From SURF-13 sp038924245 (lineage in GTDB: Bacteria > Pseudomonadota > Gammaproteobacteria > SURF-13): a stretch of DNA of 14,375 bases. Of this stretch, positions 6,141 to 12,398 are shown in pieces. Each line of letters starts with the position of its first letter. The first letter of the stretch is position 1. The notes beneath the pieces were generated by a model. It was given only the letters and a program-made list of their open reading frames with translations, ran no database searches and was not told the origin of the DNA. The DNA lies in NCBI GenBank assembly GCA_038924245.1, contig JBCKVB010000035.1:1-14375 (forward strand). The letters are read 5' to 3'. Made by a program: the position numbers and the translations under genes.

Positions 6141-8793
6141 CGATGCCACAGACGCAAACCCCAGGTCCTTGCTTTCAATCCTGGGAATCACCGCAGCAAC
6201 CTATTTGGCCCTCGGTTGGTTAAGCGTCAATCTTCTGGCGATTCCCGGCGGCTACGCCAGCCCCTTATTTCCCGCAGCAGGCTTTGCCGTTGCGGCGATG
6301 CTATGGTCGGGCAACCGGGCCTGGCCAGGCATCTTGCTTGGCTCGCTGCTGCTCAATCTAGGGATAGCCTGGCAGCAGGGTCACCTCGACTATCTGAGCC
6401 TGGTAACCGCCTGCGGCTTAGCCGGCGGCGCGACACTTCAGGCGCTGGTTGCCGCGCGCCTGCTGGTGCGCAGCGTGGGGAACGCCTGGCGCTGGCTTGA
6501 AACGGAACGCGACATCGCGCGCGCCCTGATGCTGGCCGGCCCTCTGGCGTGCCTGGTTTCGGCGACGACGGGTGTTGCGGTACTGGCTTTGACGCAGTCC
6601 ATCCAATCCGGCGACTATTTCTACACCTGGTTGACCTGGTGGTCTGGCGATACCATGGGGGTCCTGGTCATCCTGCCGCTCACCCTGGCCACCTTGTATC
6701 GCAATCGCTCACCCTGGCGCGAGCGCATGCTGACCGTTGTCCTGCCCATGCTGGTGACGCTTGGACTGGTGGCGGGGTCATATTTTGCGTTCGGCCAGTG
6801 GGAACGCGGACAGCAAACAGCCAAGATTCAATTTCACGGCGAAAAATTGGCACAACTCCTCAAGCAACGCTTTAACGCTCACGAGGAATCCATTGCCGCT
6901 TTGCGGCGCCTGATTGAAGTGACACCCAGCATGAGTTATCGGCAATTTGAGCATTTCACCCAGCTCACGCTCAAGGACAATCCCGATATCTTTGCCTTGA
7001 GCTTCAATCCCTATGTACAACTCGCTCACCGAGATGCGGTAGAACGCGACTTTGGGGCGCGCAACGGCATTCCCGGCTTTGAGATCAAGGAGCGCGATAG
7101 TCAGAAACGTCTGGTTCGCGCCGCGGACCGGCCCGAGTATGTCGCTGTTGGCTTCATCGCCCCGCTCAAGGGCAATGCTCCGGCAGTAGGTTACGACATC
7201 AATTCCGAGCCAATCCGCCGTGACGCCATTCAACACGCAAAAATTTCCGCCCTGTCAGCAGTAACTGCCCCGATTCAACTGGTGCAGGAAAATCAAAAGC
7301 GTGTTGGGGTGCTGGTGTTGCATCCGGCCTACAAAAGGGAGATAACGCCCCGTGACGCTGGTCAAAACAGCGATTTGATAGGCTTTGCAGTTGGCGTCAT
7401 AAAAGTTGATGAGATGGTGGAAATTGCCACCCGGCCAGCCGCGGTCGACGGTTTGGTGTTCTCCATCGAGGATGCCAATGCACCTGCCGATAAGCGCACC
7501 ATCTATCAGTCCGCTGCAAGTGCAACGGCTGGAGATGCCGCCTTTCATTGGCAGACGAAGTTAAACATTGCCGACCGCACCTGGAACCTGAGTGTTTTTC
7601 CGACCACGGCGTACCTTCAACAGGAACGGCCATGGACAGTCTGGGCGCTTAGCATGGTGGGATTGATCCTGGTGGTGTTGCTACAAATACTGCTATTAGT
7701 AACCACTGGACGCGCAAGCCTCATTAACAACCTAGTGAAGGAGCGCACTCGAGAGCTTGAGCAAGCGGATGAGCAGATGAGGCGCCTCAATGCCAGCCTC
7801 GAAGAGCGGGTGCAGCAGCGCACCGAGGAGCTGCAAGAAAAGGCCGAGCAGTTGGCCATCACCTCTAAGTACAAGTCGGAGTTCCTCTCCAGCATGTCGC
7901 ACGAGTTGCGCACACCGCTCAACAGCCTGCTCATCCTGGCGCAGATGCTGGCCGAGAACCCCGAGCACAACCTGAGCGAGCAGCAGATCGAATACGCCAA
8001 GATCATCCAGGGGGCGGGCAAAGACCTACTGGAGCTCATCAACGACATCCTCGACCTGTCCAAGATCGAGTCTGGCACCGTCACACTGCAACTCGAGGAC
8101 GTATCGTTCGCCAGCGTCAGCGCACAGATCGAACGGACCTTCCGCCACGTAGCAGAGAGCCGCGGCCTCGGCTTCAGCGTAGAACTGGCACCGGACCTGC
8201 CGGAATCCCTCTACACCGACGCACAGCGCTTGCAGCAGGTGCTGAAGAACCTGCTCTCCAACGCCCTCAAGTTCACCGCGACGGGTCAGGTATCGGTACG
8301 CATCGCAGCGGTGGAATCGGGCTGGAGCGTGGACCATGACGGGCTTAACCGCGCAGGGGCGGTGATCGGCTTCTTTGTCACCGATAGCGGCATCGGCTTG
8401 GCGGCCGATAAGCAGAAGATCATTTTTGAAGCCTTCCATCAGGCCGACACCGGCACCGCCAGGAAGTACGGTGGCACGGGCCTGGGGCTGTCGATCTCGC
8501 GCGAACTCGCACGGCTGCTCGGTGGCGAGTTGCATCTGGTTGAAAGCGCGCCGGGCCAGGGCAGCACCTTCGCCCTATTCATCCCGCTGCGCGCAACCGA
8601 ATCCGGTCAGGACAGCACATCCTTATCTGCCACAGAGACACAGAGGCACAAAGAAAACCCTGAATCTAAAAAACCGCTGGATTCCTTTACCCCGGATGCG
8701 ACCCAGAGCGCACCTGCGCAGGAGGGTGCTGCGGATGCAAACCCCAAGAAACCATCCCCCAGCCTATCGCTGTTGCGGACGACCGGGCGGTAA
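6127..8793 (+). CDS. MASE1-CHASE sensor histidine kinase (hybrid kinase lacking its receiver by frameshift)
   Basis: Inner-membrane sensor kinase of 888 aa from ATG 6127; the frame also extends to a TTG at 6097. A MASE1 multi-helix sensor spans residues about 15-195. A further helix (about 202-222) precedes a periplasmic CHASE domain (about 250-445, including PDIFALSFNPYV and RPEYVAVGFIAPL). Then come a helix (503-526), a coiled coil (535-580), HisKA with SHELRTPL (His592), and an ATPase domain with N box (LQQVLKNLLSNALKFT), G1 (VTDSGIGLA), F box (IIFEAFHQAD) and G2 (GGTGLGLSIS). All catalytic motifs are present. After the ATPase domain a low-complexity linker ends at a stop caused by loss of one base in C5 at 8756-8760; restoring it joins the kinase to the receiver at 8868. 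It overlaps the truncated binding protein by 14 nt. Its signal is unknown. Confidence 0.9.
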   Translation: MLAIDDATDANPRSLLSILGITAATYLALGWLSVNLLAIPGGYASPLFPAAGFAVAAMLWSGNRAWPGILLGSLLLNLGIAWQQGHLDYLSLVTACGLAGGATLQALVAARLLVRSVGNAWRWLETERDIARALMLAGPLACLVSATTGVAVLALTQSIQSGDYFYTWLTWWSGDTMGVLVILPLTLATLYRNRSPWRERMLTVVLPMLVTLGLVAGSYFAFGQWERGQQTAKIQFHGEKLAQLLKQRFNAHEESIAALRRLIEVTPSMSYRQFEHFTQLTLKDNPDIFALSFNPYVQLAHRDAVERDFGARNGIPGFEIKERDSQKRLVRAADRPEYVAVGFIAPLKGNAPAVGYDINSEPIRRDAIQHAKISALSAVTAPIQLVQENQKRVGVLVLHPAYKREITPRDAGQNSDLIGFAVGVIKVDEMVEIATRPAAVDGLVFSIEDANAPADKRTIYQSAASATAGDAAFHWQTKLNIADRTWNLSVFPTTAYLQQERPWTVWALSMVGLILVVLLQILLLVTTGRASLINNLVKERTRELEQADEQMRRLNASLEERVQQRTEELQEKAEQLAITSKYKSEFLSSMSHELRTPLNSLLILAQMLAENPEHNLSEQQIEYAKIIQGAGKDLLELINDILDLSKIESGTVTLQLEDVSFASVSAQIERTFRHVAESRGLGFSVELAPDLPESLYTDAQRLQQVLKNLLSNALKFTATGQVSVRIAAVESGWSVDHDGLNRAGAVIGFFVTDSGIGLAADKQKIIFEAFHQADTGTARKYGGTGLGLSISRELARLLGGELHLVESAPGQGSTFALFIPLRATESGQDSTSLSATETQRHKENPESKKPLDSFTPDATQSAPAQEGAADANPKKPSPSLSLLRTTGR
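8630..8657 (+). repeat. CACAGAGACACAGAGG-type dispersed repeat inside the kinase linker
   Basis: CACAGAGACACAGAGGCACA followed by AAGAAAA matches from memory a short repeat usually found between genes in many proteobacteria. Here it is in frame within the kinase and encodes the polar stretch ATETQRHKENPESKK after the ATPase domain. The neighbouring bases are also less G+C-rich than the kinase core, which fits an insertion tolerated in a linker. Confidence 0.5.
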
Positions 8794-8804
8794 TCAAGCC
8801 GGGG

Positions 8805-8840
8805 GAGCGGCTCCAGAGGGAAGAGCGGCGCCAGAGGGAA
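8805..8840 (+). repeat. 18-bp tandem repeat encoding a charged coiled-coil linker
   Basis: Two 18-nt units (8805-8822 and 8823-8840) differ at one base. In the receiver frame they encode ERLQRE and ERRQRE, followed by the related ELIQEERRQ. They form the linker between the C5-run frameshift and the receiver. Expansion of such a unit lengthens a helix without breaking the frame. Confidence 0.75.
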
Positions 8841-8867
8841 GAACTGATCCAGGAGGAGCGGCGCCAG

Positions 8868-9275
8868 ATGCTGGAGAAGCTCTACCTGAGCGCCGACAGC
8901 CTGGCCGGCAAGAAGGTGCTGGTGGTGGACGACGACGTGCGCAACATCTTCGCCCTCACCGCGGTACTGGAACGCCACAAGATGGCCGTGCTCTCGGCCG
9001 AGAACGGCCGCGCCGCCCTCGAACAGCTAGTCCAGAACCCGGATGTGGACATCGTGCTGATGGACATCATGATGCCGGAGATGGACGGCTTTGAGGCCAT
9101 GCGCCAGATTCGCCAGATGAAGCAGTTCGAGTCCCTGCCGATGATCGCGCTCACCGCCAAGGCCATGAAGGGCGACCGCGAGAAATGCATCGAGGCCGGC
9201 GCCTCCGACTACGTCAGCAAGCCGGTGGATACCGACCAGCTTGTTTCGCTGCTGCGGGTTTGGCTGTACCGGTAG
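8868..9275 (+). CDS. Response regulator receiver domain (C-terminal part of the hybrid kinase)
   Basis: A 135-aa CheY-like receiver: acidic pocket DDD (21-23) after KKVLVV, phosphoacceptor Asp66 in LMDIMMPEMDG, Thr96 in LTAK and Lys118 in SKPVD. There is no output domain. The frame stays open upstream through the 18-bp repeats to the kinase end (IAVADDRAVIKPGE), so it was probably fused to the kinase and separated by the one-base loss at 8756-8760. Hybrid kinases that contain that DDRAVIKPGE segment usually carry further receivers right after it; here only this terminal one remains. AGGAGGAG at 8851-8858 lies 9 nt before the ATG, so separate translation is possible. The terminal LLRVWLYR recurs in the remnant at 5711-5781. 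Confidence 0.88.
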   Translation: MLEKLYLSADSLAGKKVLVVDDDVRNIFALTAVLERHKMAVLSAENGRAALEQLVQNPDVDIVLMDIMMPEMDGFEAMRQIRQMKQFESLPMIALTAKAMKGDREKCIEAGASDYVSKPVDTDQLVSLLRVWLYR

Positions 9276-9323
9276 TCACCGCAAGGGTCAGGCCTTAGTT
9301 GCGGCTTTGGCAATGTCGCACAA

Positions 9324-9379
9324 TCTAGCGGGTGTGAATCCCGCCTTGGTAACCGTTAGCCACGGGCCAAGTATCTAGC
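9324..9379 (+). ncRNA. Structured segment, possibly a group II intron domain I fragment
   Basis: Two adjacent hairpins are visible: GCGGG/CCCGC around loop TGTGAAT (9328-9344), then CTTGG/CCAAG (9345-9371) enclosing CCGT/ACGG (9353-9365). They are flanked by direct repeats of ATCTAGC or TCTAGC. The text GGTGTGAATCCCGCC followed by AACCGTTAGCCACGGG resembles my recollection of the 5' part of bacterial group II introns. No reverse transcriptase or domain V is seen, so at most it is a fragment. The folding is direct observation; the intron identity is tentative. Confidence 0.35.
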
Positions 9380-9664
9380 CTTAGGAATAGGGAATTTTTT
9401 AATAATTTTTTTGGGAAAAATAATAATTATGAACTTAGGAATGGCGAGAATTTTCAAAAGGTGTATGAGGTCAGCTTAAGGGTAAAAAGGCAAAAAACAC
9501 ACAACATCCCCCCGCCCGTCAAGCCACTTGCAAAAAGCAAAGGCGCAAGTGCCTCGCCGTGCTAGTGCAGTGGTAACCTGACAAGCGCCAGAGGAAAGAA
9601 GCCTCCCCTGGCTTTCACTCCGTATGAACGTGTGTTCGCTCCGTTTCCGCCACCGCTTCACCAC

Positions 9665-9709
9665 TGCGAACCTCGCGAAAGAAACCTCGCCAGGTTCTTG
9701 CGGTTCGCA
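9665..9709. repeat. Extended hairpin
   Basis: TGCGAACC (9665-9672) pairs perfectly with GGTTCGCA (9702-9709). Inside, AACCT/AGGTT closes a CGCC tetraloop (9683-9696) and imperfect pairing links the two. It lies 50 bp downstream of the minus-strand gene ending at 9760 and just inside one copy of the 12-bp GCTAGTGCAGTG repeat. There is no T run. It could stabilise a 3' end or be a recombination or mobile-element end. Confidence 0.55.
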
Positions 9710-9759
9710 GGCGGCTAGTGCAGTGCCATTGCTCCTCCTGACGACATATCAGCAAACGC

Positions 9760-10407
9760 CTACTTGCTAGGCATTGGGGTGAGGCTGAGCCAAACGTATT
9801 CGATGATTGGGCGGTAGATAGACTCGAGGAGCTTGTCGTAAGAGGTAGTCAGCTTGATCCTTCGGTCGCCCAGCGGACAGATCCATGTGTCCGACACGAC
9901 CCATCTATCGCCATAGTCTCCCTCGTAACTGGACCAAGTGCAGAGCAGAGCGTTGTTTCGATCTAACTTTACGCCGCGAACCTTGTAGGACTTGATTCCG
10001 GGAACCTTGAGCATGGCTTCAGCCGTTGCGTTTGCGGAGGGTAGGAAGGCAGCTTCGATCGAGCGTGGCGGCTGCTTGGCAAGTTCACGCATGTCGCTTT
10101 GGGTTGGACTCGGCGCCTTCCGAACGCTGAGGCGAATCGTCGCCTTCGTTTTTCCGTTCGCGTCCAATGCGTTTGCCGCCACAAGAATCTTGTTGTCTCC
10201 TTGGCTGACTGCGATCCCGATGAGTCGAAGGACAGCTTCTGAGGACGTGTTGAGGTGATCTGCGACCTGCTTGTCCATGTACGTCCAGTTTCTCGGAAGT
10301 GTGATCTGCGCGACCTCCCCGAACTGAACAGTCGCGAAGGCGCTGCTGGCTGCTTGACTCGGCAGCGGCAGAAGAGAGATGGCGAGGAGTAGTGCAGCTG
10401 CCCTCAT
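9760..10407 (-). CDS. Exported protein of unknown function (about 215 aa), paralogue of the 10960-11610 product
   Basis: The 215-aa protein from ATG 10407 starts with a signal peptide (MRAAALLLAISLLPLPSQA, cleavage before ASS) and has no later membrane helix, so it is periplasmic or secreted. I recognise no catalytic motif. After the signal comes ITLPRNWTYMDKQ, then a central part with LDANGKTKATIRLSV, and a C-terminal IKLTTSYDKL...RPIIEYVWLSL. The product of 10960-11610 has the same elements in the same order (IEVPKNWVVHSE, YDDRGKRLAHVNARF, LLPIIDYMTNSL), so the two look like diverged paralogues. The strand-plus-P-x-NW start resembles PsbP/Mog1-like folds, which is only a guess. The frame extends to 10473, but AGGGA 7 nt before ATG 10407 and the signal peptide fix this start. 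It follows the membrane-protein gene by 19 nt. Confidence 0.75.
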   Translation of the reverse strand: MRAAALLLAISLLPLPSQAASSAFATVQFGEVAQITLPRNWTYMDKQVADHLNTSSEAVLRLIGIAVSQGDNKILVAANALDANGKTKATIRLSVRKAPSPTQSDMRELAKQPPRSIEAAFLPSANATAEAMLKVPGIKSYKVRGVKLDRNNALLCTWSSYEGDYGDRWVVSDTWICPLGDRRIKLTTSYDKLLESIYRPIIEYVWLSLTPMPSK

Positions 10408-10426
10408 GCGCGTTTCCCTATGCCGA

Positions 10427-10786
10427 CTAAAGCGCATCTGGCGCGGACTTATACCGGAACAGAAAATATACATTTACGAAAAATGGGATGAATGGGATGA
10501 ACAAAATGATCATACCCACGGACAAGATAGCAAAGAGAAGACTCAATATAGAGAGACAGACGATAACGTTTCCGACAAGAGCTGCTCGCGCCAGGCGCTT
10601 GGTTGTGCGCTTGGCGGCTACGATTGTGAGCCCAAGTACCGCAAGGGGGATGAGTTCACCAATCACACCACCCAATTCGAAAATGTCACGTGGCGGTTCC
10701 GGTACCGCGAAATAGTGGTATGCAATTCCAAACGCAAAGAGGACAAAGAAAACCTCATTTGTACGAAGCAATCCCTTGGGTAACAT
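10427..10786 (-). CDS. Small membrane protein of unknown function, probably four helices
   Basis: A 119-aa hydrophobic protein with helices at about residues 11-28 (EVFFVLFAFGIAYHYF), 43-58 (ELIPLAVLGLTIVAA), 68-88 (ALVGNVIVCLSILSLLFAIL) and 90-110 (MIILFIPFIPFFVNVYFLF), separated by a basic loop. No conserved functional motif is recognised. AAGGAG lies 8 nt before ATG 10786, a strong ribosome site. The gene is 19 nt upstream of the exported-protein gene ending at 9760 and the two are almost certainly co-transcribed. The same pairing (small membrane protein, then exported protein of about 215 aa) occurs at 11607-11795/10960-11610. The downstream side of an IS256-type fragment lies just upstream. 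Confidence 0.75.
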   Translation of the reverse strand: MLPKGLLRTNEVFFVLFAFGIAYHYFAVPEPPRDIFELGGVIGELIPLAVLGLTIVAAKRTTKRLARAALVGNVIVCLSILSLLFAILSVGMIILFIPFIPFFVNVYFLFRYKSAPDAL

Positions 10787-10842
10787 TTTCTACTCCTTAT
10801 CGGCATCATGGCGTGCCGGTGAGCGCACTATTGTCACTAATA

Positions 10843-10955
10843 GGGGGGTGTCCTGAATTTTGTGTAAACGGGTTTTGTTTAATGTTGTGGCATCCGGTCT
10901 TCGAACTGGATAGTAAACCGGTTTAGGGCCGCTTTCCAGTCCCGGATGGGCATCG
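10843..10955 (-). mobile_element. Remnant of an IS256-family insertion sequence (3' end)
   Basis: On the minus strand, bases 10953-10879 encode MPIRDWKAALNRFTIQFEDR followed by MPQH and a stop, the characteristic C-terminus of IS256-family transposases. Beyond the stop, bases down to about 10843 (CAGGACACCCCCC on the minus strand) look like the terminal inverted repeat. Everything upstream in the transposase is missing; the fragment starts about 5 bp after the stop of the 10960-11610 gene. The identification rests on the distinctive DWKAALNRF...FEDR block, recalled from the family. Confidence 0.75.
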
Positions 10956-10959
10956 TTCA

Positions 10960-11610
10960 CTAGTCCTGCCGGAGCGAGTTGGTCATGTAGTCGATTATCG
11001 GCAATAACAGTGTCGCGTCACGCTCCTGATACGAGAGGGTCACTGTGAATGAGCGTGGACTTCTCCACACGCGAAGCCCACGAACTCTTGTTACGCCCGC
11101 GTCACCAACGCCCGGTTGTTGGTGCTCGTGAACAAGAACGTACACCCCGTTGATTACCCGCATTTTGGAGCCATACCAGTTTAGCATTCGGGAACCCAAT
11201 GCTTTTAGTATTAGCTCGTTGGCCTTTCGCATTCCAACATTGATTTCCTTGAGGTCTGCGGACGTAACCTGTCTGGCCTCTGCTTGCGTCATTGGGTTGT
11301 CTGGATAAAACCGTGCATTCACATGTGCGAGCCTCTTGCCGCGATCGTCATAAAGGTTCGCGACGAAGTTAAGCGTGTGCTCAGCGTCCTGCAAACCAAT
11401 TGCCTTTGCTTGTGCCTCGACAAAAGTGTCGAGTGTTGTGCGCTGATTCTCTGAGTGAACGACCCAGTTCTTCGGGACTTCTATTGATGCGCCCTTACCC
11501 AGTGGAACACGAACGAAGTTCGAAGCACCCAGAACCGGGGACGCTAAGGCACCGAGTAGCAGACCCGACAATAGAAGGCTGAAGAAACTCCGTCGCGCCC
11601 AGGTCATCAT
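10960..11610 (-). CDS. Exported protein of unknown function (216 aa), paralogue of the 9760-10407 product
   Basis: A 216-aa protein with a clear signal peptide (ARRSFFSLLLSGLLLGALA, cleavage probably after VLG before ASNF), hence periplasmic or secreted. The mature part opens VRVPLGKGASIEVPKNWVV, continues with NLYDDRGKRLAHVNARFYP and SADLKEINVGMRKANELI, and ends VTLSYQERDATLLLPIIDYM. The 9760-10407 product shares this order and size; direct identity is modest. No enzyme motif is seen. AGGAG lies 8 nt before ATG 11610 (a second ATG is at 11607). The ATG overlaps the stop of the preceding small membrane-protein frame as ATGA, implying coupled translation. An IS256 fragment follows immediately. 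Confidence 0.75.
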   Translation of the reverse strand: MMTWARRSFFSLLLSGLLLGALASPVLGASNFVRVPLGKGASIEVPKNWVVHSENQRTTLDTFVEAQAKAIGLQDAEHTLNFVANLYDDRGKRLAHVNARFYPDNPMTQAEARQVTSADLKEINVGMRKANELILKALGSRMLNWYGSKMRVINGVYVLVHEHQQPGVGDAGVTRVRGLRVWRSPRSFTVTLSYQERDATLLLPIIDYMTNSLRQD

Positions 11611-11795
11611 TGAGGTTGCTCCTGCGTCTTTGCCGCCTTCCTAAGTATCCAGTAGGACACAAATGCGACAAGGGTTAGCGCCACATGCGACTTGCTCGTG
11701 CTTCCGAGAGCGGTAAAGAGAATGACATTAAAGAACCAGAAGGTGGCACAAGTACCGATGGCTGGGCGCAGTACCTCAGCAGTCGTTCCAGTCCG
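11607..11795 (-). CDS. Small membrane protein of about 60 aa, start uncertain
   Basis: A frame open from 11795 to the TGA at 11607 encodes up to 62 residues, mainly one or two membrane helices (ATFWFFNVILFTALG and ALTLVAFVSYWIL) and a basic, Gln-rich tail (RKAAKTQEQPQ). It has no ATG, GTG or TTG; CTG at about residue 9 is the only near-start. An alternative is GTG 11799 in the next frame (VTDWND) joined by a frameshift near 11783, which would give MTDWND then AEVLRPAIG. Its coding character is inferred from the long hydrophobic pattern and the ATGA overlap with the exported-protein gene. It fills the same position as the 119-aa membrane protein in the other gene pair. Confidence 0.5.
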   Translation of the reverse strand, partial: RTGTTAEVLRPAIGTCATFWFFNVILFTALGSTSKSHVALTLVAFVSYWILRKAAKTQEQPQ

Positions 11796-11801
11796 TCACG
11801 A

Positions 11802-12188
11802 TCAGTTATCGTGCTTCTCAGTCGACTTGCGGTTTACGAATATGGCGCCAGCTAGTGCAAAAATGACAAGTATGCCGCCGGGCCATTCGGTGATCGCACT
11901 TAGGGTCGATGAAATGAAATCGAGGCCGGTATCCTTCGCCGCAATATAATCCCCCGTAAACCCAAAGAACGCGATTACTCCGATCATCACGAACGTTGGC
12001 GTCAAAAGAAGCGAAGGATTGTTCGGATAGCGCTTCCGCAAATAAAGCCATGCCACGAAGGAATAAAATAGCGCAAAAAGCAGAGCAGTCACCGCATTTA
12101 CAGCAATGTCTCTACCGTCTCCACCGGGCGTCAGCAGGATTAGCCAATTTACGACCCAGGCTATCAATAACAATGAAACGTATCGCAT
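11802..12188 (-). CDS. Small four-helix membrane protein of unknown function
   Basis: A 128-aa inner-membrane protein with four predicted helices: about 4-18 (VSLLLIAWVVNWLIL), 32-50 (AVTALLFALFYSFVAWLYL), 60-78 (LLTPTFVMIGVIAFFGFTG) and 98-117 (ITEWPGGILVIFALAGAIFV), with a short charged tail. No family recognised. AGGGAG lies about 8 nt before ATG 12188. A good sigma70-type promoter sits at 12237-12265, so it is probably the first gene of the minus-strand operon that continues through 11607-11795 and 10960-11610. An attC-like site lies further upstream. Confidence 0.75.
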   Translation of the reverse strand: MRYVSLLLIAWVVNWLILLTPGGDGRDIAVNAVTALLFALFYSFVAWLYLRKRYPNNPSLLLTPTFVMIGVIAFFGFTGDYIAAKDTGLDFISSTLSAITEWPGGILVIFALAGAIFVNRKSTEKHDN

Positions 12189-12236
12189 CCCCCACGCTCC
12201 CTTCGAAAGGATAGGAATTTCAACGCCACTTTTTGA

Positions 12237-12265
12237 AGTATCCCGTGCTTTTCAGTCATCGTCAA
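12237..12265 (-). promoter_or_regulatory. Sigma70-type promoter for the minus-strand membrane/exported protein operon
   Basis: On the minus strand TTGACG (12265-12260) and GATACT (12242-12237) are separated by exactly 17 bp, giving 5/6 and 4/6 matches to the -35 and -10 consensus. Start of transcription would be near 12230, about 40 bp before ATG 12188. No other comparable pair was noticed in this gap. Confidence 0.5.
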
Positions 12266-12315
12266 TCTGGGAATTTGTCCTCATGCGCGGGACAGCGGGC
12301 AATCCCCCGGCCCGC

Positions 12316-12380
12316 GCCTGAACGCCCACGTCAAAGCTCAGCGGCTGCCGAAGGCAGTCCGCTGGAACGAATGGTTAGCA
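12316..12380 (-). repeat. attC: Integron attC-like recombination site
   Basis: Read on the minus strand it begins TGCTAACCATTCGTTCCAGC and ends GACGTGGGCGTTCAGGC. The centre folds as CAGCGG-CTGCC / GGCAG-T-CCGCTG (12339-12364), an 11-bp stem with one extrahelical base and a GAA loop. This is the layout of integron attC sites (R''-L''-loop-L'-R'), and TAACNNTTCGTTCCAGCGGAC closely resembles known cassette ends from memory. The outer R' box is imperfect (GTTCAGGC instead of GTTRRRY). It starts 18 nt after the stop of the 12399-13354 gene, exactly where a cassette would carry attC. No intI is in the window. Confidence 0.65.
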
Positions 12381-12398
12381 GTCTTCGGGGAAAGCGCC

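Larger units (their letters stand above)
9276..9759. other. Non-coding structured region between the receiver gene and the minus-strand cluster
   Basis: No gene is supported across about 480 bp. It holds a two-hairpin segment (9328-9371), an A+T-rich stretch (about 9385-9440) unlike the flanks, a C6 run near 9509, a 12-bp direct repeat (GCTAGTGCAGTG at 9561-9572 and 9714-9725) and a long hairpin (9665-9709). A 62-codon minus-strand frame (9476-9664) has no convincing ribosome site or family and is left out. Confidence 0.5.

Noticed and set aside
9476..9664. Minus-strand 62-codon frame (MVKRWRKRSEHTF...)
   Set aside because: No ribosome site and it overlaps repeated, structured DNA; I cannot support it as a gene.
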